The notes below the pieces were generated by a model. That model was not told the origin of the DNA, ran no database searches, and saw only the letters and a program-made list of their open reading frames with translations. This document shows positions 9,772 through 19,821 of a stretch of 64,000 nucleotides of DNA, one piece after another. How positions within the stretch are numbered: position 1 is the first letter of the stretch; each line of letters begins with the position of its first letter. The DNA is from Rhizobium leguminosarum bv. trifolii WSM2297. Its GTDB lineage: Bacteria; Pseudomonadota; Alphaproteobacteria; Rhizobiales; Rhizobiaceae. A program made the position numbers and the translations under genes. The stretch is taken from NCBI RefSeq assembly GCF_000271845.1, contig NZ_JH719395.1:3792361-3856360 (forward strand), given 5' to 3'.

Positions 9772-10731
9772 ATGTCCGCACATCCTCCCGTTCTCGTCGA
9801 TATCAAATTCAATCCCGAAGGCGTCGCCCGCGTGCTGAAGACGGCCTTTGCCGATCGCGGCAGCATCAATCTCGCCGATCCGGGCGATCGGGCGCGGGAT
9901 CTCCGCGAGGCCGAATACGCGCTTCTCTGGAAGCCGGATGCCGACCTTTTCGCGCGGGCGCCGAACCTCAAGGTGATTTTCTCGGGCGGCGCCGGCGTCG
10001 ACCATATCATCGGCATGGACGGGCTGCCCGAGATCCCGATCGTCCGTTTTGTCGATCGCAGCCTGACGACCCGGATGAGCGAATGGGTGGTCATGCAATG
10101 CCTGATGCATCTGCGTGGGCAGTACGCCCATGACAGCCACCAGCGGCAGCGCCAATGGGCCAAGCTGATCGCGCCGGAGGCGGCGGAGGTCACGGTCGGC
10201 GTCATGGGTCTCGGCATTCTCGGGCTGGATGCGGTCGCCAAGCTGAAGGTGATGGGTTTCAACGTCATCGGCTGGTCGCGCACCCGCAAGCAAATCGACG
10301 GCGTCGAAACCTTCGATGCCGGCGCGTTGGACGAGTTCCTCGGAAAGACCGACATCCTCGTCGGCCTGCTGCCGCTGACGCCGGAGACGACGGGCTTCTA
10401 TGATAGCGGGCTATTCAACAAACTCCGCAGCAACGGCGCGCTCGGAAAGCCGGTCTTCATCAATGCCGGCCGCGGTAAGAGCCAGGTCGAGGCCGATATC
10501 GTTTCCGCTGTCCGCAACGGTACCCTCGGCGGTGCGTCCCTCGATGTCTTCGAGGTGGAACCGCTCGGCCCCGACAATCCGTTGTGGGAATTGGAAAATG
10601 TCTTCATCACGCCGCACGACGCGGCGGTCTCCGAAGAAAACGCCCTGTTCCGTCATGTCGAGATGCAGATCGCCCGTTTCGAGCGCGGCGAGCCGCTGCA
10701 GTTCGTGGTCGATCGCGCCGCCGGCTATTAG
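9772..10731 (+). CDS. ghrA: Glyoxylate/hydroxypyruvate reductase A-like 2-hydroxyacid dehydrogenase
   Basis: NAD(P)H-dependent D-isomer-specific 2-hydroxyacid dehydrogenase of 319 residues, closest in layout to GhrA. The nucleotide-binding GLGILG is at 146-151. The catalytic triad residues appear as R234 (NAGRGKS), E263 (EVEPLGPDNP) and H282 (TPHDAA). It lies 7 bases after yejF and may be read through from that operon. The stop codon TAG lies inside the left arm of the inverted-repeat element that follows, so the element defines the end of the gene. The precise substrate (glyoxylate, hydroxypyruvate or another) is not determinable. Confidence 0.87.
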   Translation: MSAHPPVLVDIKFNPEGVARVLKTAFADRGSINLADPGDRARDLREAEYALLWKPDADLFARAPNLKVIFSGGAGVDHIIGMDGLPEIPIVRFVDRSLTTRMSEWVVMQCLMHLRGQYAHDSHQRQRQWAKLIAPEAAEVTVGVMGLGILGLDAVAKLKVMGFNVIGWSRTRKQIDGVETFDAGALDEFLGKTDILVGLLPLTPETTGFYDSGLFNKLRSNGALGKPVFINAGRGKSQVEADIVSAVRNGTLGGASLDVFEVEPLGPDNPLWELENVFITPHDAAVSEENALFRHVEMQIARFERGEPLQFVVDRAAGY

Positions 10732-11085
10732 AGCCTTTCCGGGTTAGATTGAAGCATTCTGTTGGCTCAAACGGAGTCGGATGGTCGACCGGCCGGCGCG
10801 CGTCGTAGCCCGGCTCTACGGCCAAGCCGGCCGGTCGATCAGCCGGCCCGTTTCAGCCAACCCTCCCGCAGATTTGCCTTGGCAAATCTGCAAGACTTAG
10901 AAATTGCCGGGCGCACTTATCGCTTCGCCATGCGAAGCGGTGCGGCCGGTGGGCCGGGCATCTCTAGCCAGGATCAAAGGCGATCGGCTCGGACGTACCA
11001 AAGGGTATGCCCTTCGCCAATCGCCTTTGCCCTGACGAAAATGTGCTCCGGCAGAATGCTTCAATCTAACCCGGAAAGGCTCTAA
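10728..11085. repeat. Nested palindromic element bounded by 34-bp perfect inverted repeats
   Basis: Outer arms 10728-10761 and 11052-11085 are exact reverse complements (34 bases, beginning TTAGAGCCTTTCC). Inside are further palindromes: 10785-10797 with 10826-10838 (13 bases), 10868-10878 with 10881-10891 (11 bases, 2-base loop), a CGCTTCG/CGAAGCG pair near 10921-10939, and an AAAGGCGAT/ATCGCCTTT pair near 10976-11030. No open frame in it resembles a protein. It looks like a non-autonomous mosaic repeat of the kind found between rhizobial genes. Confidence 0.8.
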
Positions 11086-11175
11086 GCCTCCCGGAACCTT
11101 CCAGACGGCCACCCGTTTCCTCTGCTGAAATTCTTCGCTGGCCGGATATGCCGGTCATGACGGCGGAAGGAGACG

Positions 11176-11541
11176 ATGATGGCGCATCAGACGGAAACAC
11201 GCTGGGAAAAGTCCGACGGCCAGCTCCACAAGGAAGAGCAGATCCCGACGGTGAAGGCCAAGCAAGGGCGCACGGGTTATCGCATTCTGCTGGTGCTGGT
11301 CGCCGCGCTGGTGCTCGCCTTCGTGGTTTGGATCCCCGTCGAGATCTGGGGCAAGCGCGAGGCAAACCAGGTGGCGCCGCAGCAGCCCGGCCAGCAGTTG
11401 CAGTCGCAGCAGCCCGCCACGGCACCGGCGCCGACACTGCAAAATGGCACTGCGGTTCCGACCGAGACCGAGAACACTGCGCCGGCTGCTCCTGGCGTCA
11501 CGCCCGCAGCACCGGCCCAACCCGCAGCACCGGCGCAATGA
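11176..11541 (+). CDS. Small single-pass membrane protein, Ala/Pro/Gln-rich tail
   Basis: 121 residues, function unknown. A charged N-terminus (about 1-33) precedes one membrane helix (about 36-58, RILLVLVAALVLAFVVWIP). The low-complexity tail is rich in Ala, Pro, Gln and Thr and most likely periplasmic. GGAG lies shortly before tandem ATGs at 11176 and 11179; either could be used. A strong terminator follows directly, so it is probably a single-gene transcript. I recognise no family. Confidence 0.7.
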   Translation: MMAHQTETRWEKSDGQLHKEEQIPTVKAKQGRTGYRILLVLVAALVLAFVVWIPVEIWGKREANQVAPQQPGQQLQSQQPATAPAPTLQNGTAVPTETENTAPAAPGVTPAAPAQPAAPAQ

Positions 11542-11562
11542 GCATCCGGCAGGTGACCTCTC

Positions 11563-11592
11563 ACATCCCGCCGCCGTACCGCGGCGGGATGT
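11563..11592 (+). terminator. Intrinsic terminator after the small membrane protein gene
   Basis: A 12-bp perfect stem (11563-11574 with 11581-11592, ACATCCCGCCGC and its complement) has a 6-base loop and is followed by TTATTGATTT. It separates the small membrane protein gene from pncB. Confidence 0.85.
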
Positions 11593-11729
11593 TTATTGAT
11601 TTGTCTGGACTTTCTCTGCCGATTTTTCGATAAGAAGGCGCACGAGCCGGTTTCGTGCGCCGGCCCCGCACTTGGCAGCACGCGGGAATTTGGCAGCACC
11701 TGACCGGAGTGGACAGGGGCGGGAATTTC

Positions 11730-13034
11730 ATGGCCAGGACCGATATCGCAAGACGCGTCTACAATCACGCTTGGAAGCTCGATCCGATCGTCCGCAGCCT
11801 GATCGATACCGACTTCTATAAGCTGCTGATGCTGCAGATGATCTGGAAGCTTTATCCCGACGTCAACGCGTCCTTCACCCTCATCAACCGCACCAAGCGC
11901 GTGCGCCTCGCCGATGAGATCGACGAAGGCGAATTGCGCGAGCAGCTCGATCATGCCCGCACCCTGAAGCTCTCCAAGAAGGAGATGATCTGGCTGGCAG
12001 GTAACAGCTTCTACGGTCGCGCGCAGATCTTCGAGCCGGAATTCCTCGCCTGGCTTTCCAACTTCCAGCTCCCCGAATACGAGCTGTCGAAGAAGGACGG
12101 GCAATATGTGCTGGATTTCCATGGCTCCTGGAAGGAAACCACGATGTGGGAAATCCCGGCGCTCGCCATCGTCAACGAGCTGCGGTCGCGCTCGGCGATG
12201 AAGGCGCTCGGCCCCTTCACCCTCGATGTGCTCTATGCCCGCGCCAAGGCGAAGATGTGGTCGAAGGTCGAACGGCTGAAGGAACTGCCGGGCTTGCGTA
12301 TCTCCGATTTCGGCACCCGCCGCCGTCACAGTTTCCTCTGGCAGCGCTGGTGCGTCGAGGCGCTGAAGGAAGGCATCGGCCCGGCCTTTACCGGGACCAG
12401 CAACGTCTTGCTGGCGATGGATTCCGATCTCGAGGCCGTCGGCACCAATGCCCATGAGCTGCCGATGGTGGCGGCGGCCCTTGCGCAAACCGATGAGCAG
12501 TTGCGCAACGCGCCCTACAAGATCCTGCGCGACTGGAACAAGCTTTATGGCGGCAACCTTCTGATTGTCCTGCCGGATGCCTTCGGCACCGCCGCATTCC
12601 TGCGCGATGCGCCGGAATGGGTGGCGGACTGGACAGGCTTTCGCCCCGACAGCGCCCCGCCGATCGAAGGCGGTGAAAAGATTATCGACTGGTGGAAGAA
12701 GATGGGCCGCGATCCGCGCCAGAAGCTCTTGATCTTCTCCGACGGTCTCGATGTCGACGCCATCATCGATACCTACCGGCATTTCGAAGGTCGCGTGCGC
12801 ATGAGCTTCGGCTGGGGCACCAATCTGACCAATGATTTTTCCGGTTGCGCGCCGACCGAAATATCAGGCCTCAACCCCATCTCCGTCGTCTGCAAGGTCA
12901 GCGACGCCAATGGCCGGCCGGCAGTCAAACTGTCTGACAATCCGCAGAAGGCGACCGGCGAACCGGCAGAGGTCGAGCGCTACCTGAAATTCTTCGGTGC
13001 CGAGGACAGGATCGATCAGACCGTCCTGGTGTAG
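11730..13034 (+). CDS. pncB: Nicotinate phosphoribosyltransferase
   Basis: NAD salvage enzyme joining nicotinate and PRPP to give nicotinate mononucleotide. 434 residues, the normal length for this family. Seen: [18 protein letters not shown] near the N-terminus, the catalytic-His region [21 protein letters not shown], and the phosphate-binding end [11 protein letters not shown]. The frame is open from 11655, but the ATG at 11730 gives the family N-terminus ([19 protein letters not shown]). It is transcribed alone, with a terminator upstream. Confidence 0.95.
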   Translation: MARTDIARRVYNHAWKLDPIVRSLIDTDFYKLLMLQMIWKLYPDVNASFTLINRTKRVRLADEIDEGELREQLDHARTLKLSKKEMIWLAGNSFYGRAQIFEPEFLAWLSNFQLPEYELSKKDGQYVLDFHGSWKETTMWEIPALAIVNELRSRSAMKALGPFTLDVLYARAKAKMWSKVERLKELPGLRISDFGTRRRHSFLWQRWCVEALKEGIGPAFTGTSNVLLAMDSDLEAVGTNAHELPMVAAALAQTDEQLRNAPYKILRDWNKLYGGNLLIVLPDAFGTAAFLRDAPEWVADWTGFRPDSAPPIEGGEKIIDWWKKMGRDPRQKLLIFSDGLDVDAIIDTYRHFEGRVRMSFGWGTNLTNDFSGCAPTEISGLNPISVVCKVSDANGRPAVKLSDNPQKATGEPAEVERYLKFFGAEDRIDQTVLV

Positions 13035-13257
13035 GTTTGGGACAGGGGCTGCCATTGCGTGGTGGACTGTTATGCCCGGCCATCGCATCCTCGATCGACC
13101 AACCGAAGCGCCAGGCGTCGAACATCGAATACCATTCCTGGAAATCGGTGATCGGCAGGATATCCGGCTTCGACATCGGATTGTCGGCCAGGCTGCGGCC
13201 ACGTGCGCGGTCCCGTACGCCACGCTCCTGCATCTCAAGCAGCGTCTCGAACATCAT
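12925..13257 (-). CDS. Small RMF/CrpP-like protein, C-terminal end uncertain
   Basis: GAGGGG stands just before tandem ATGs at 13257/13254. The first about 60 residues look like a real protein: [18 protein letters not shown], then [15 protein letters not shown] and SIEDAM. The pattern RG-x-A-x-GRS...W..GW..AM resembles ribosome modulation factor and CrpP-type small proteins (my inference from the motif). After [11 protein letters not shown] the composition turns Arg/Pro/Ser-rich and the frame runs 110 bases antisense into the 3' end of pncB. The tail may therefore reflect loss of an earlier stop. The family functions in ribosome hibernation or stress; the role here is not shown. Confidence 0.5.
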   Translation of the reverse strand: MMFETLLEMQERGVRDRARGRSLADNPMSKPDILPITDFQEWYSMFDAWRFGWSIEDAMAGHNSPPRNGSPCPKPTPGRSDRSCPRHRRISGSARPLPVRRSPSADCQTV

Positions 13258-13737
13258 CACCCCCTCGGTTCTATCCGATCGATTCATGCAATCATTCTAA
13301 TAAAGCATTGTCGAGTCCGGATTCGAGAATTGGGGTTTTTCACAGGATTAGCCCCAAATCGCTAGTTCGGGGGCTAGAGCAATTCCAGGAAAAGTGCGAA
13401 GCGGTTTTCCGCCCGGAATTGCGTAAAAACAAAAAGTTAGAGTGGTTCAGCGCTTCCGTGAAAACCTGAACCGCTCTAGTGCAGACCGGAACGGTCCGGG
13501 ATCATGCGATCATGATCAACGACAATGTCGGGAGGCCCGGCTTCCTGGCTGGGGTCCGCCACCGGGCCTCCCGGCTAGCCGACCTTGAACAAGCCGGCAG
13601 CGCCGACACGTTGCCGCCTTTCGGCCGGCGCGATCCAACCAAGATGATGGGGAAGGTTAAAGGACAGTTAATATCCACCGGGACCTGTGCCGATCCCGCG
13701 CACGCCTGCCCGTGGGCCGGCGGCATTCCTCGGCTGG
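13258..13737. other. 480-base non-coding stretch with RIME and a GC-rich hairpin
   Basis: No credible gene is seen. It holds the RIME-like repeat (13375-13478). It also holds a perfect 11-bp stem, GGGAGGCCCGG at 13530-13540 with its complement at 13562-13572 (21-base loop). The hairpin has no T-run, so it is not a typical terminator; it could belong to a small RNA. Confidence 0.5.
13375..13478. repeat. RIME-like rhizobial intergenic repeat, two palindromes
   Basis: About 104 bases in two palindromes. The first pairs GCAATTCC (13379-13386) with GGAATTGC (13415-13422), with an inner GGAAAA/TTTTCC pair. The second pairs 13438-13450 with 13466-13478 (13-base arms, one mismatch). Size and two-palindrome design match the Rhizobium-specific intergenic mosaic elements (RIME1 class). 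A diverged relative lies between cpaE and cpaF. Confidence 0.75.
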
Positions 13738-13944
13738 TCAGGCAGCTCTCCGAAACCGGGTTCTGATCCGGTCGAGGTAATAATGGCCGGGAGACGGCGC
13801 CGCCGTCATCGCATGGGCTTCCGAGGACGGCACGCCTTCGAATAGACGTTCCTCGCCATTCTTGAAAAAAATCCTGAGCCGTCCGTCTTCCTGGCTGAAA
13901 TAGACGGATTTGATGATCTTCGACTTCACCGAAAGTTCTTCCAC
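13738..13944 (-). CDS. KTSC-domain small protein
   Basis: 68 residues. The whole protein fits the KTSC domain pattern: KSVYFSQEDGRLRIFFKNGEERLFEGVP, then a small-residue helix and SPGHYYLDRIRTRF. In many KTSC proteins the four residues of the name fall in this order; here only the general fold pattern is clear. KTSC domains occur alone or fused to nucleic-acid enzymes, and their function is poorly known. It is transcribed toward the non-coding stretch downstream. Confidence 0.65.
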   Translation of the reverse strand: MEELSVKSKIIKSVYFSQEDGRLRIFFKNGEERLFEGVPSSEAHAMTAAPSPGHYYLDRIRTRFRRAA

Positions 13945-14105
13945 CTGTTTAATCTCCGTTTTTTAGTTTGGCAGAAGATAAACTCAAACGTGCAAAGACG
14001 CGGTGAAGCGGAATGGTAAAAATTCTGGAATCCTCGGAATGCTGTCGGCTCCCTTGGTTCCACAATGTTCATGACACTCCCCGCATTTGACAGCGTCATA
14101 TTTTA

Positions 14106-14888
14106 ATGACGATATCTTCGACTCAGCGCGAGCGGCAGGTGGCAGGGGTGACAATGCTAGGTGAAACGATTTCTTTTGTAAGACATAATCTAGCTCTTGT
14201 TTGTTTATTTGTTGGATTAAGTTGTGCGATAATAGTATTTTCTGAGTATAGCGAGAGCCGTAGCGGCGGTTCCACTCAGTTTTTTATTGCGCTATATATA
14301 GGCTATTGCGTCCAAAGTACCATATTGAACGGAACCGGGCGAGTGCAGATCGGCCGGGGCATGGTTGGGTTTGGCAGCTACATCTGGAAAAATTTGCTTA
14401 TCCTGCTTCTTGTTTTGGGTGTCGCAATCGGCGTCCCTCTTGCATCCGGCGCCGCTTCCTTTTCAATGGGCGCATTTTTACTGTTATGCGGCGGGCTGTT
14501 CGCAATTATCTATCCGTTGCTCCTCGCCCTTGTCGGAACCTGGCCGACTGCCGGAATAGCAGGTTCGAAGAGCGGACTTGCAGATGCCTTTGCCAAGGGC
14601 AAACATAGCTTCCTTCCAACCTTTCTGCGCCTGTTTGCGGGGATTATTCTTCCCTCTATGGTGTCGTTTCTGTTGCTAGCCGTAGCGGCGTCGATGTCAT
14701 ACGAAGCGGATGCTGTCTTTCAAGGTGGAAAAATAAGCCCGGTGGCTTTGGTGCTCCTGATTGTTTCTCAAAGCCTGGGCACATTTGGATTATGCTATGC
14801 CTCGGTGGTTTTGGCTCGCAAATTCCAGTTTTCCGAGTTCGCACGGAACTCCCCTCAAGGAGATGCCGTCTCAGAAATATTCCGCTAG
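14106..14888 (+). CDS. Orphan multi-pass membrane protein, AT-rich start
   Basis: 260 residues with about six membrane segments, for example LALVCLFVGLSCAIIVF, NLLILLLVLGVAIGVPLA, FLLLCGGLFAIIYPLLLAL and LFAGIILPSMVSFLLLAVAA. I recognise no family. The first 200 bases are clearly more AT-rich than the neighbours (runs such as TTGTTTGTTTATTTG) with codons rare in this genome, which suggests recent acquisition. The start may be ATG 14106 or the internal ATG at 14154. It lies on the 3' side of tRNA-Ser. Confidence 0.65.
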   Translation: MTISSTQRERQVAGVTMLGETISFVRHNLALVCLFVGLSCAIIVFSEYSESRSGGSTQFFIALYIGYCVQSTILNGTGRVQIGRGMVGFGSYIWKNLLILLLVLGVAIGVPLASGAASFSMGAFLLLCGGLFAIIYPLLLALVGTWPTAGIAGSKSGLADAFAKGKHSFLPTFLRLFAGIILPSMVSFLLLAVAASMSYEADAVFQGGKISPVALVLLIVSQSLGTFGLCYASVVLARKFQFSEFARNSPQGDAVSEIFR

Positions 14889-15158
14889 ACATCCAGAGCC
14901 GTGATGACCCGGATGCTTTTCGGCCGGCAATCTGACGGCTCTCAGCCTCGATCGCGGCTCATTCTTTGCGAGCGAATGGCTCCGGAACCCATCCGATTTG
15001 AGGCTGTTTTGTCATGGTTCGAGAGAATCGCAGATACCTGGAACGCCAGATGTTCTCCGGCTTGCAGCGCCTTGGGCGCGCAATCGATTTTCTTGAAAGC
15101 TCGCGGCGCCGCTAAAGACGCAAGGGTTCCACGTGCCCGACCTGAGAGAGAAGGGGTA

Positions 15159-15248
15159 TGGCGGACAGGGTGGGATTCGAACCCACGGTACGCTTTCACG
15201 TACACACGCGTTCCAGGCGTGCGCCTTAAACCACTCGGCCACCTGTCC
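15159..15248 (-). tRNA. tRNA-Ser (GGA)
   Basis: Read on the minus strand, a 7-bp acceptor stem GGACAGG/CCTGTCC encloses a D arm with GCCGAGTGG. The anticodon arm CACGC-CTGGAAC-GCGTG gives anticodon GGA, for TCC/TCT codons. There is a long class II variable arm (TACG...CGTA) and the T arm GGGTTCGAATCCC. Encoded CCA ends the gene at 15161-15159. All parts expected of tRNA-Ser are present. Confidence 0.97.
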
Positions 15249-15475
15249 TTCTTGGGCGTTCGCGCCTGGATAGGAGCAAATCGTCGGAACGGCGCGATAT
15301 ATACCGATGAATTTTTGTCGATCAACCGAAATCTAACAGTTTTTTGACTTCTTCAGATAAAACTCGCCTCCGCCCGTCCATTGTGCTTCACCCCATCGAC
15401 GCCTATGTAATTCTCAAGGTGAGGAATGGCGCGGCCGGCCGGGATTGTCCGGCATATCGAGCGTCGGAGGAATTG

Positions 15476-15793
15476 ATGCGTTTCCTGTTGCGTCTGGCCA
15501 GCCTTGTCGCGCTAGCGGCGGCCGTTATTGCCGGGACCATCGATTCGATCCAATCGGTTGCTGCGTCCGCAGTGGTGGTGACGCCGATCTCCGATGCCTG
15601 GCAGGATGTGAGTCCGACAACCCTCACGTCGCTGCAATCCTCCCTTTCCTATTATATCCACCCACGTTTCTACGCCTTCATCTTCCAGTGGCTGATGCTG
15701 CAGCCGGCCTTTGCCGTTTTCCTGGTAATCGCGCTGCTTCTCTGGATGGTCGGCTATAAGAAGTCGCCGGTGGCCGGTCGCTTCACTGCATAG
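15476..15793 (+). CDS. Small two-helix membrane protein
   Basis: 105 residues. A hydrophobic N-terminal helix or signal anchor (about 4-22) is followed by a periplasmic stretch and a second helix (about 75-98, LQPAFAVFLVIALLLWMVGY), ending in a short cytoplasmic tail. GGAGGAATTG lies immediately before ATG 15476. Function unknown. The layout resembles small conserved rhizobial membrane proteins often called hypothetical. Confidence 0.7.
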   Translation: MRFLLRLASLVALAAAVIAGTIDSIQSVAASAVVVTPISDAWQDVSPTTLTSLQSSLSYYIHPRFYAFIFQWLMLQPAFAVFLVIALLLWMVGYKKSPVAGRFTA

Positions 15794-16107
15794 GCAAGCC
15801 GGTTTGGCGCCGCGACCCGGCCGGAATCCGATCGGCCGCCAGTGTTTTCGTCATCCCGACATGCTGTCGGATTGGCTGGAAATTTTGCATTCCGGCGGCG
15901 GAAATGTCTAAAAATCAATCCCGCAGAGATGATTTTCGGCAATTGCTGCAAATCTTTACCAGCCGAAAAATTTCTGGTGAATTTTTCCGTGAGCCATGCA
16001 AGGATGCGCGCAGCCAGGCCTCCGGGGGGAGGTCGGTGGTTCCGCAGACATGTCCGAAAAGGGCTTGCGGGAGGACCCCTAACGAATAGCAACAACAGGG
16101 CTGCACA
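15794..16107. other. Leader region of the BMP-type transporter operon
   Basis: This 314-base gap carries the promoter and leader for the binding-protein gene at 16108. There are several short GC-rich complementary stretches around 16010-16080. I could not fold them into a known riboswitch, and the conserved core of the purine riboswitch is not visible. Confidence 0.4.
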
Positions 16108-17100
16108 ATGAAAAAATCCCTTCTCACTCTCCTTGCCGTGGCTGCCATGTCGACGACGGCGCTTGCCGCCGATGTCAAGCCGGCGCTGGTTTACGGCACC
16201 GGCGGGAAGTTCGATAAGTCTTTCAACGAAGCGGCCTATAACGGCGCCGAGAAGTTCAAGGCCGAGACCGGCATTGCCTATCGCGACTTCGAGCCGACCG
16301 GCGACACCCAGGGCGAACAGGCCATCCGCAACTTCGCAAGCCGCGGTTTCAATCCGGTGGTTGCCGTTTCTTTCGCCTGGACGTCGGCGATCGAGAAGGT
16401 CGCAGCTGAATTCCCCGATACCAAGTTTATCATCGTCGACTCCGTCGTCGATAAGCCGAACGTCCGCTCGGTGGTCTACAAGGAAGAAGAAGGCTCCTAC
16501 CTCGTCGGCGTTCTCGCCGGCATGGCGTCGAAGACCGGCAAGGTCGGCTTCGTCGGCGGCATGGACATCCCGCTGATCCGCAAGTTCGAATGCGGCTACG
16601 AGCAGGGCGCGCGCGCCGCCAAGGCCGATGTCGAAGTTTTCCAGAACATGACCGGCACCACGGGTGCGGCTTGGAATGACCCGGTTCGCGGTGGCGAGCT
16701 CACCAAGAACCAGATCGACCAGGGCGCCGATGTCATTTACGCGGCAGCCGGCGCTACCGGCCTCGGCGTTCTGCAGACCGCCGCCGACAACAAGAAGCTG
16801 TCGATCGGCGTCGACAGCAACCAGAACCATCTGCATCCGGGCTCGGTCCTGACCTCGATGGTCAAGCGCGTCGATCTCGCCGTTTACAACGCCTATAGCG
16901 ACACCAAGAACGACAAGTTCACCGGTGGCGTCCAGGCGCTCGGCGTCAAGGAAGACGGCGTTGGCGCCGCGATCGACGACAACAATAAGTCGCTGATCAC
17001 ACCGGAAATGCAGGCCGCCGTCGACAAGGCCAAGGCCGATATCATTGCGGGGACCATCAAGGTTCACGACTATACCTCGGACAATGCTTGCCCGAAGTGA
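16108..17100 (+). CDS. BMP-family ABC transporter substrate-binding protein (nucleoside type)
   Basis: Periplasmic binding protein of 330 residues with a signal peptide (about 1-21, ending ALAADV). The PBP1-like BMP domain follows: ALVYGTGGKFDKSFNEAAYNGAEKF, then VGVLAGMASKTGKVGFVGGMDIPLI and GADVIYAAAGATGLGVLQ. Members of this family bind nucleosides (PnrA, BmpA/NupN type). The neighbourhood of cdd, pnp, deoC, deoA, deoB, add and upp supports a nucleoside ligand, as inference. A strong terminator follows before the ATPase gene. Confidence 0.9.
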   Translation: MKKSLLTLLAVAAMSTTALAADVKPALVYGTGGKFDKSFNEAAYNGAEKFKAETGIAYRDFEPTGDTQGEQAIRNFASRGFNPVVAVSFAWTSAIEKVAAEFPDTKFIIVDSVVDKPNVRSVVYKEEEGSYLVGVLAGMASKTGKVGFVGGMDIPLIRKFECGYEQGARAAKADVEVFQNMTGTTGAAWNDPVRGGELTKNQIDQGADVIYAAAGATGLGVLQTAADNKKLSIGVDSNQNHLHPGSVLTSMVKRVDLAVYNAYSDTKNDKFTGGVQALGVKEDGVGAAIDDNNKSLITPEMQAAVDKAKADIIAGTIKVHDYTSDNACPK

Positions 17101-17132
17101 TCCGCGCCCTGATGTAATCGACGATTGAGATC

Positions 17133-17167
17133 GGGCGTATGGCGGAGGGTATTTTCGCCATACGCCC
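17133..17167 (+). terminator. Intra-operon intrinsic terminator
   Basis: A 12-bp perfect stem, GGGCGTATGGCG (17133-17144) with CGCCATACGCCC (17156-17167), has an 11-base loop and is followed by TTTTCTTATTT. It lies between the binding-protein gene and the ATPase gene. It would make binding-protein mRNA more abundant than the rest, with partial readthrough. Confidence 0.85.
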
Positions 17168-17188
17168 TTTTCTTATTTGGAGCCTGCA

Positions 17189-18700
<1,512 letters not shown>

Positions 18701-18707
18701 GGCCTTT

Positions 18708-19811
18708 ATGAGCACTGCTTCCGTTCCGCTGCCAAACTGGATCAACTACGGTCTGATCCCGCTCTTGAACCTCATCGTCGCCTTCCTAATCTCAGGCCTG
18801 GTCGTCTGGCTGATCGGTGAGAGCCCGCTCGCTGCGCTGTCACTGCTGATCGAAGGCGCGTTCGGCAGCGGTGAGGGCATCGGCTTCACGCTGTACTACG
18901 CGACGAGTTTCATCTTCACCGGCCTCTCGGTGGCTGTTGCCATCCACGCCGGTCTGTTCAACATCGGCTCGGAAGGCCAGGCCTATGTCGGTGGGCTGGG
19001 CTGCGCGTTGGTGGCACTGGCGCTCGATCGTTACGTGCCGTGGTATGTGACGATGCCGATCGCTGTTGTCGGAGCCGGCCTCTTTGGTGCGGCCTGGGCC
19101 TTTATCCCCGCTTTCCTGCAGGCCAAGCGCGGCAGCCATATCGTCATCACCACGATCATGTTCAACTATATCGCCGCCGCCCTCATGGTGTATCTTCTGG
19201 TGCACGTGTTGATCGTGCCGGGCAAGATGGCGCCGGAAACCCGCACCTTTCTAGAAGGCGGGCAATTGCCGAAGCTTGGCTGGATCATGCAGATGTTCGG
19301 CGCCAAGCTGGGTGCTGCCCCGTTCAATGTTTCCTTCATCATCGCCCTTGTTGCCGCCTGGTTTGTCTGGATACTCATCTGGCGTACCAAGCTTGGCTTC
19401 GAGATGCGCACACTGGGCGTGAGTTCGACGGCGGCAGCCTATGCCGGCATTCCCTACGCGCGTATCGTTATCATCGCCATGCTCATTTCCGGCGCGCTCG
19501 CCGGCATGATGGCGCTCAATCCCGTCATGGGCTCTTCCGCCCGGCTGCAGGTGGAGTTCGTCGGCGGCGCCGGCTTCGTCGGTATCGCCGTTTCGCTGAT
19601 GGGCCGCAACCATCCGCTCGGCATCATCTTTTCCGCCATCCTTTTCGGCATTCTTTATCAGGGCGGCGACTGGATCTCCTTTGAGATGCCGAACATCACC
19701 CGCGAGATGATCCTGGTCATCCAAGGTCTGGTGATCCTGTTTGCCGGCGCTCTGGAATATATGTTCCGGCCGGCGATGGTGCATCTCTACCAACAGTTCA
19801 AGCGAGCCTGA
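18708..19811 (+). CDS. Nucleoside-type ABC transporter permease 1
   Basis: 367 residues, BPD_transp_2 family (branched-chain/sugar/nucleoside type), with about ten membrane segments. Typical motifs are GLSVAVAIHAGLFNIGSEGQ (the conserved loop facing the ATPase), FWILIWRTKLGFEMRTLG, and the end QGGDWISFEMPNITREMILVIQGLVILF. The ATG at 18708 follows the ATPase stop by 7 bases. It pairs with the next gene, as NupB/NupC-type pairs do. Confidence 0.92.
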   Translation: MSTASVPLPNWINYGLIPLLNLIVAFLISGLVVWLIGESPLAALSLLIEGAFGSGEGIGFTLYYATSFIFTGLSVAVAIHAGLFNIGSEGQAYVGGLGCALVALALDRYVPWYVTMPIAVVGAGLFGAAWAFIPAFLQAKRGSHIVITTIMFNYIAAALMVYLLVHVLIVPGKMAPETRTFLEGGQLPKLGWIMQMFGAKLGAAPFNVSFIIALVAAWFVWILIWRTKLGFEMRTLGVSSTAAAYAGIPYARIVIIAMLISGALAGMMALNPVMGSSARLQVEFVGGAGFVGIAVSLMGRNHPLGIIFSAILFGILYQGGDWISFEMPNITREMILVIQGLVILFAGALEYMFRPAMVHLYQQFKRA

Positions 19812-19821
19812 GGAGCGGACG

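Noticed and set aside
13300..14105. Attachment-site copy of the tRNA-Ser 3' end
   Set aside because: Only short loosely similar words (such as GGATTCGAGAATTGG) were seen, too short and in the wrong context to call an att site.
14901..15158. Small frame between the orphan membrane gene and tRNA-Ser
   Set aside because: The open frame runs through the tRNA gene antisense and has no start context or conserved features.
15900..16107. Purine riboswitch in the importer leader
   Set aside because: GC-rich complementary stretches exist but the conserved core loops of known purine aptamers are not recognisable.
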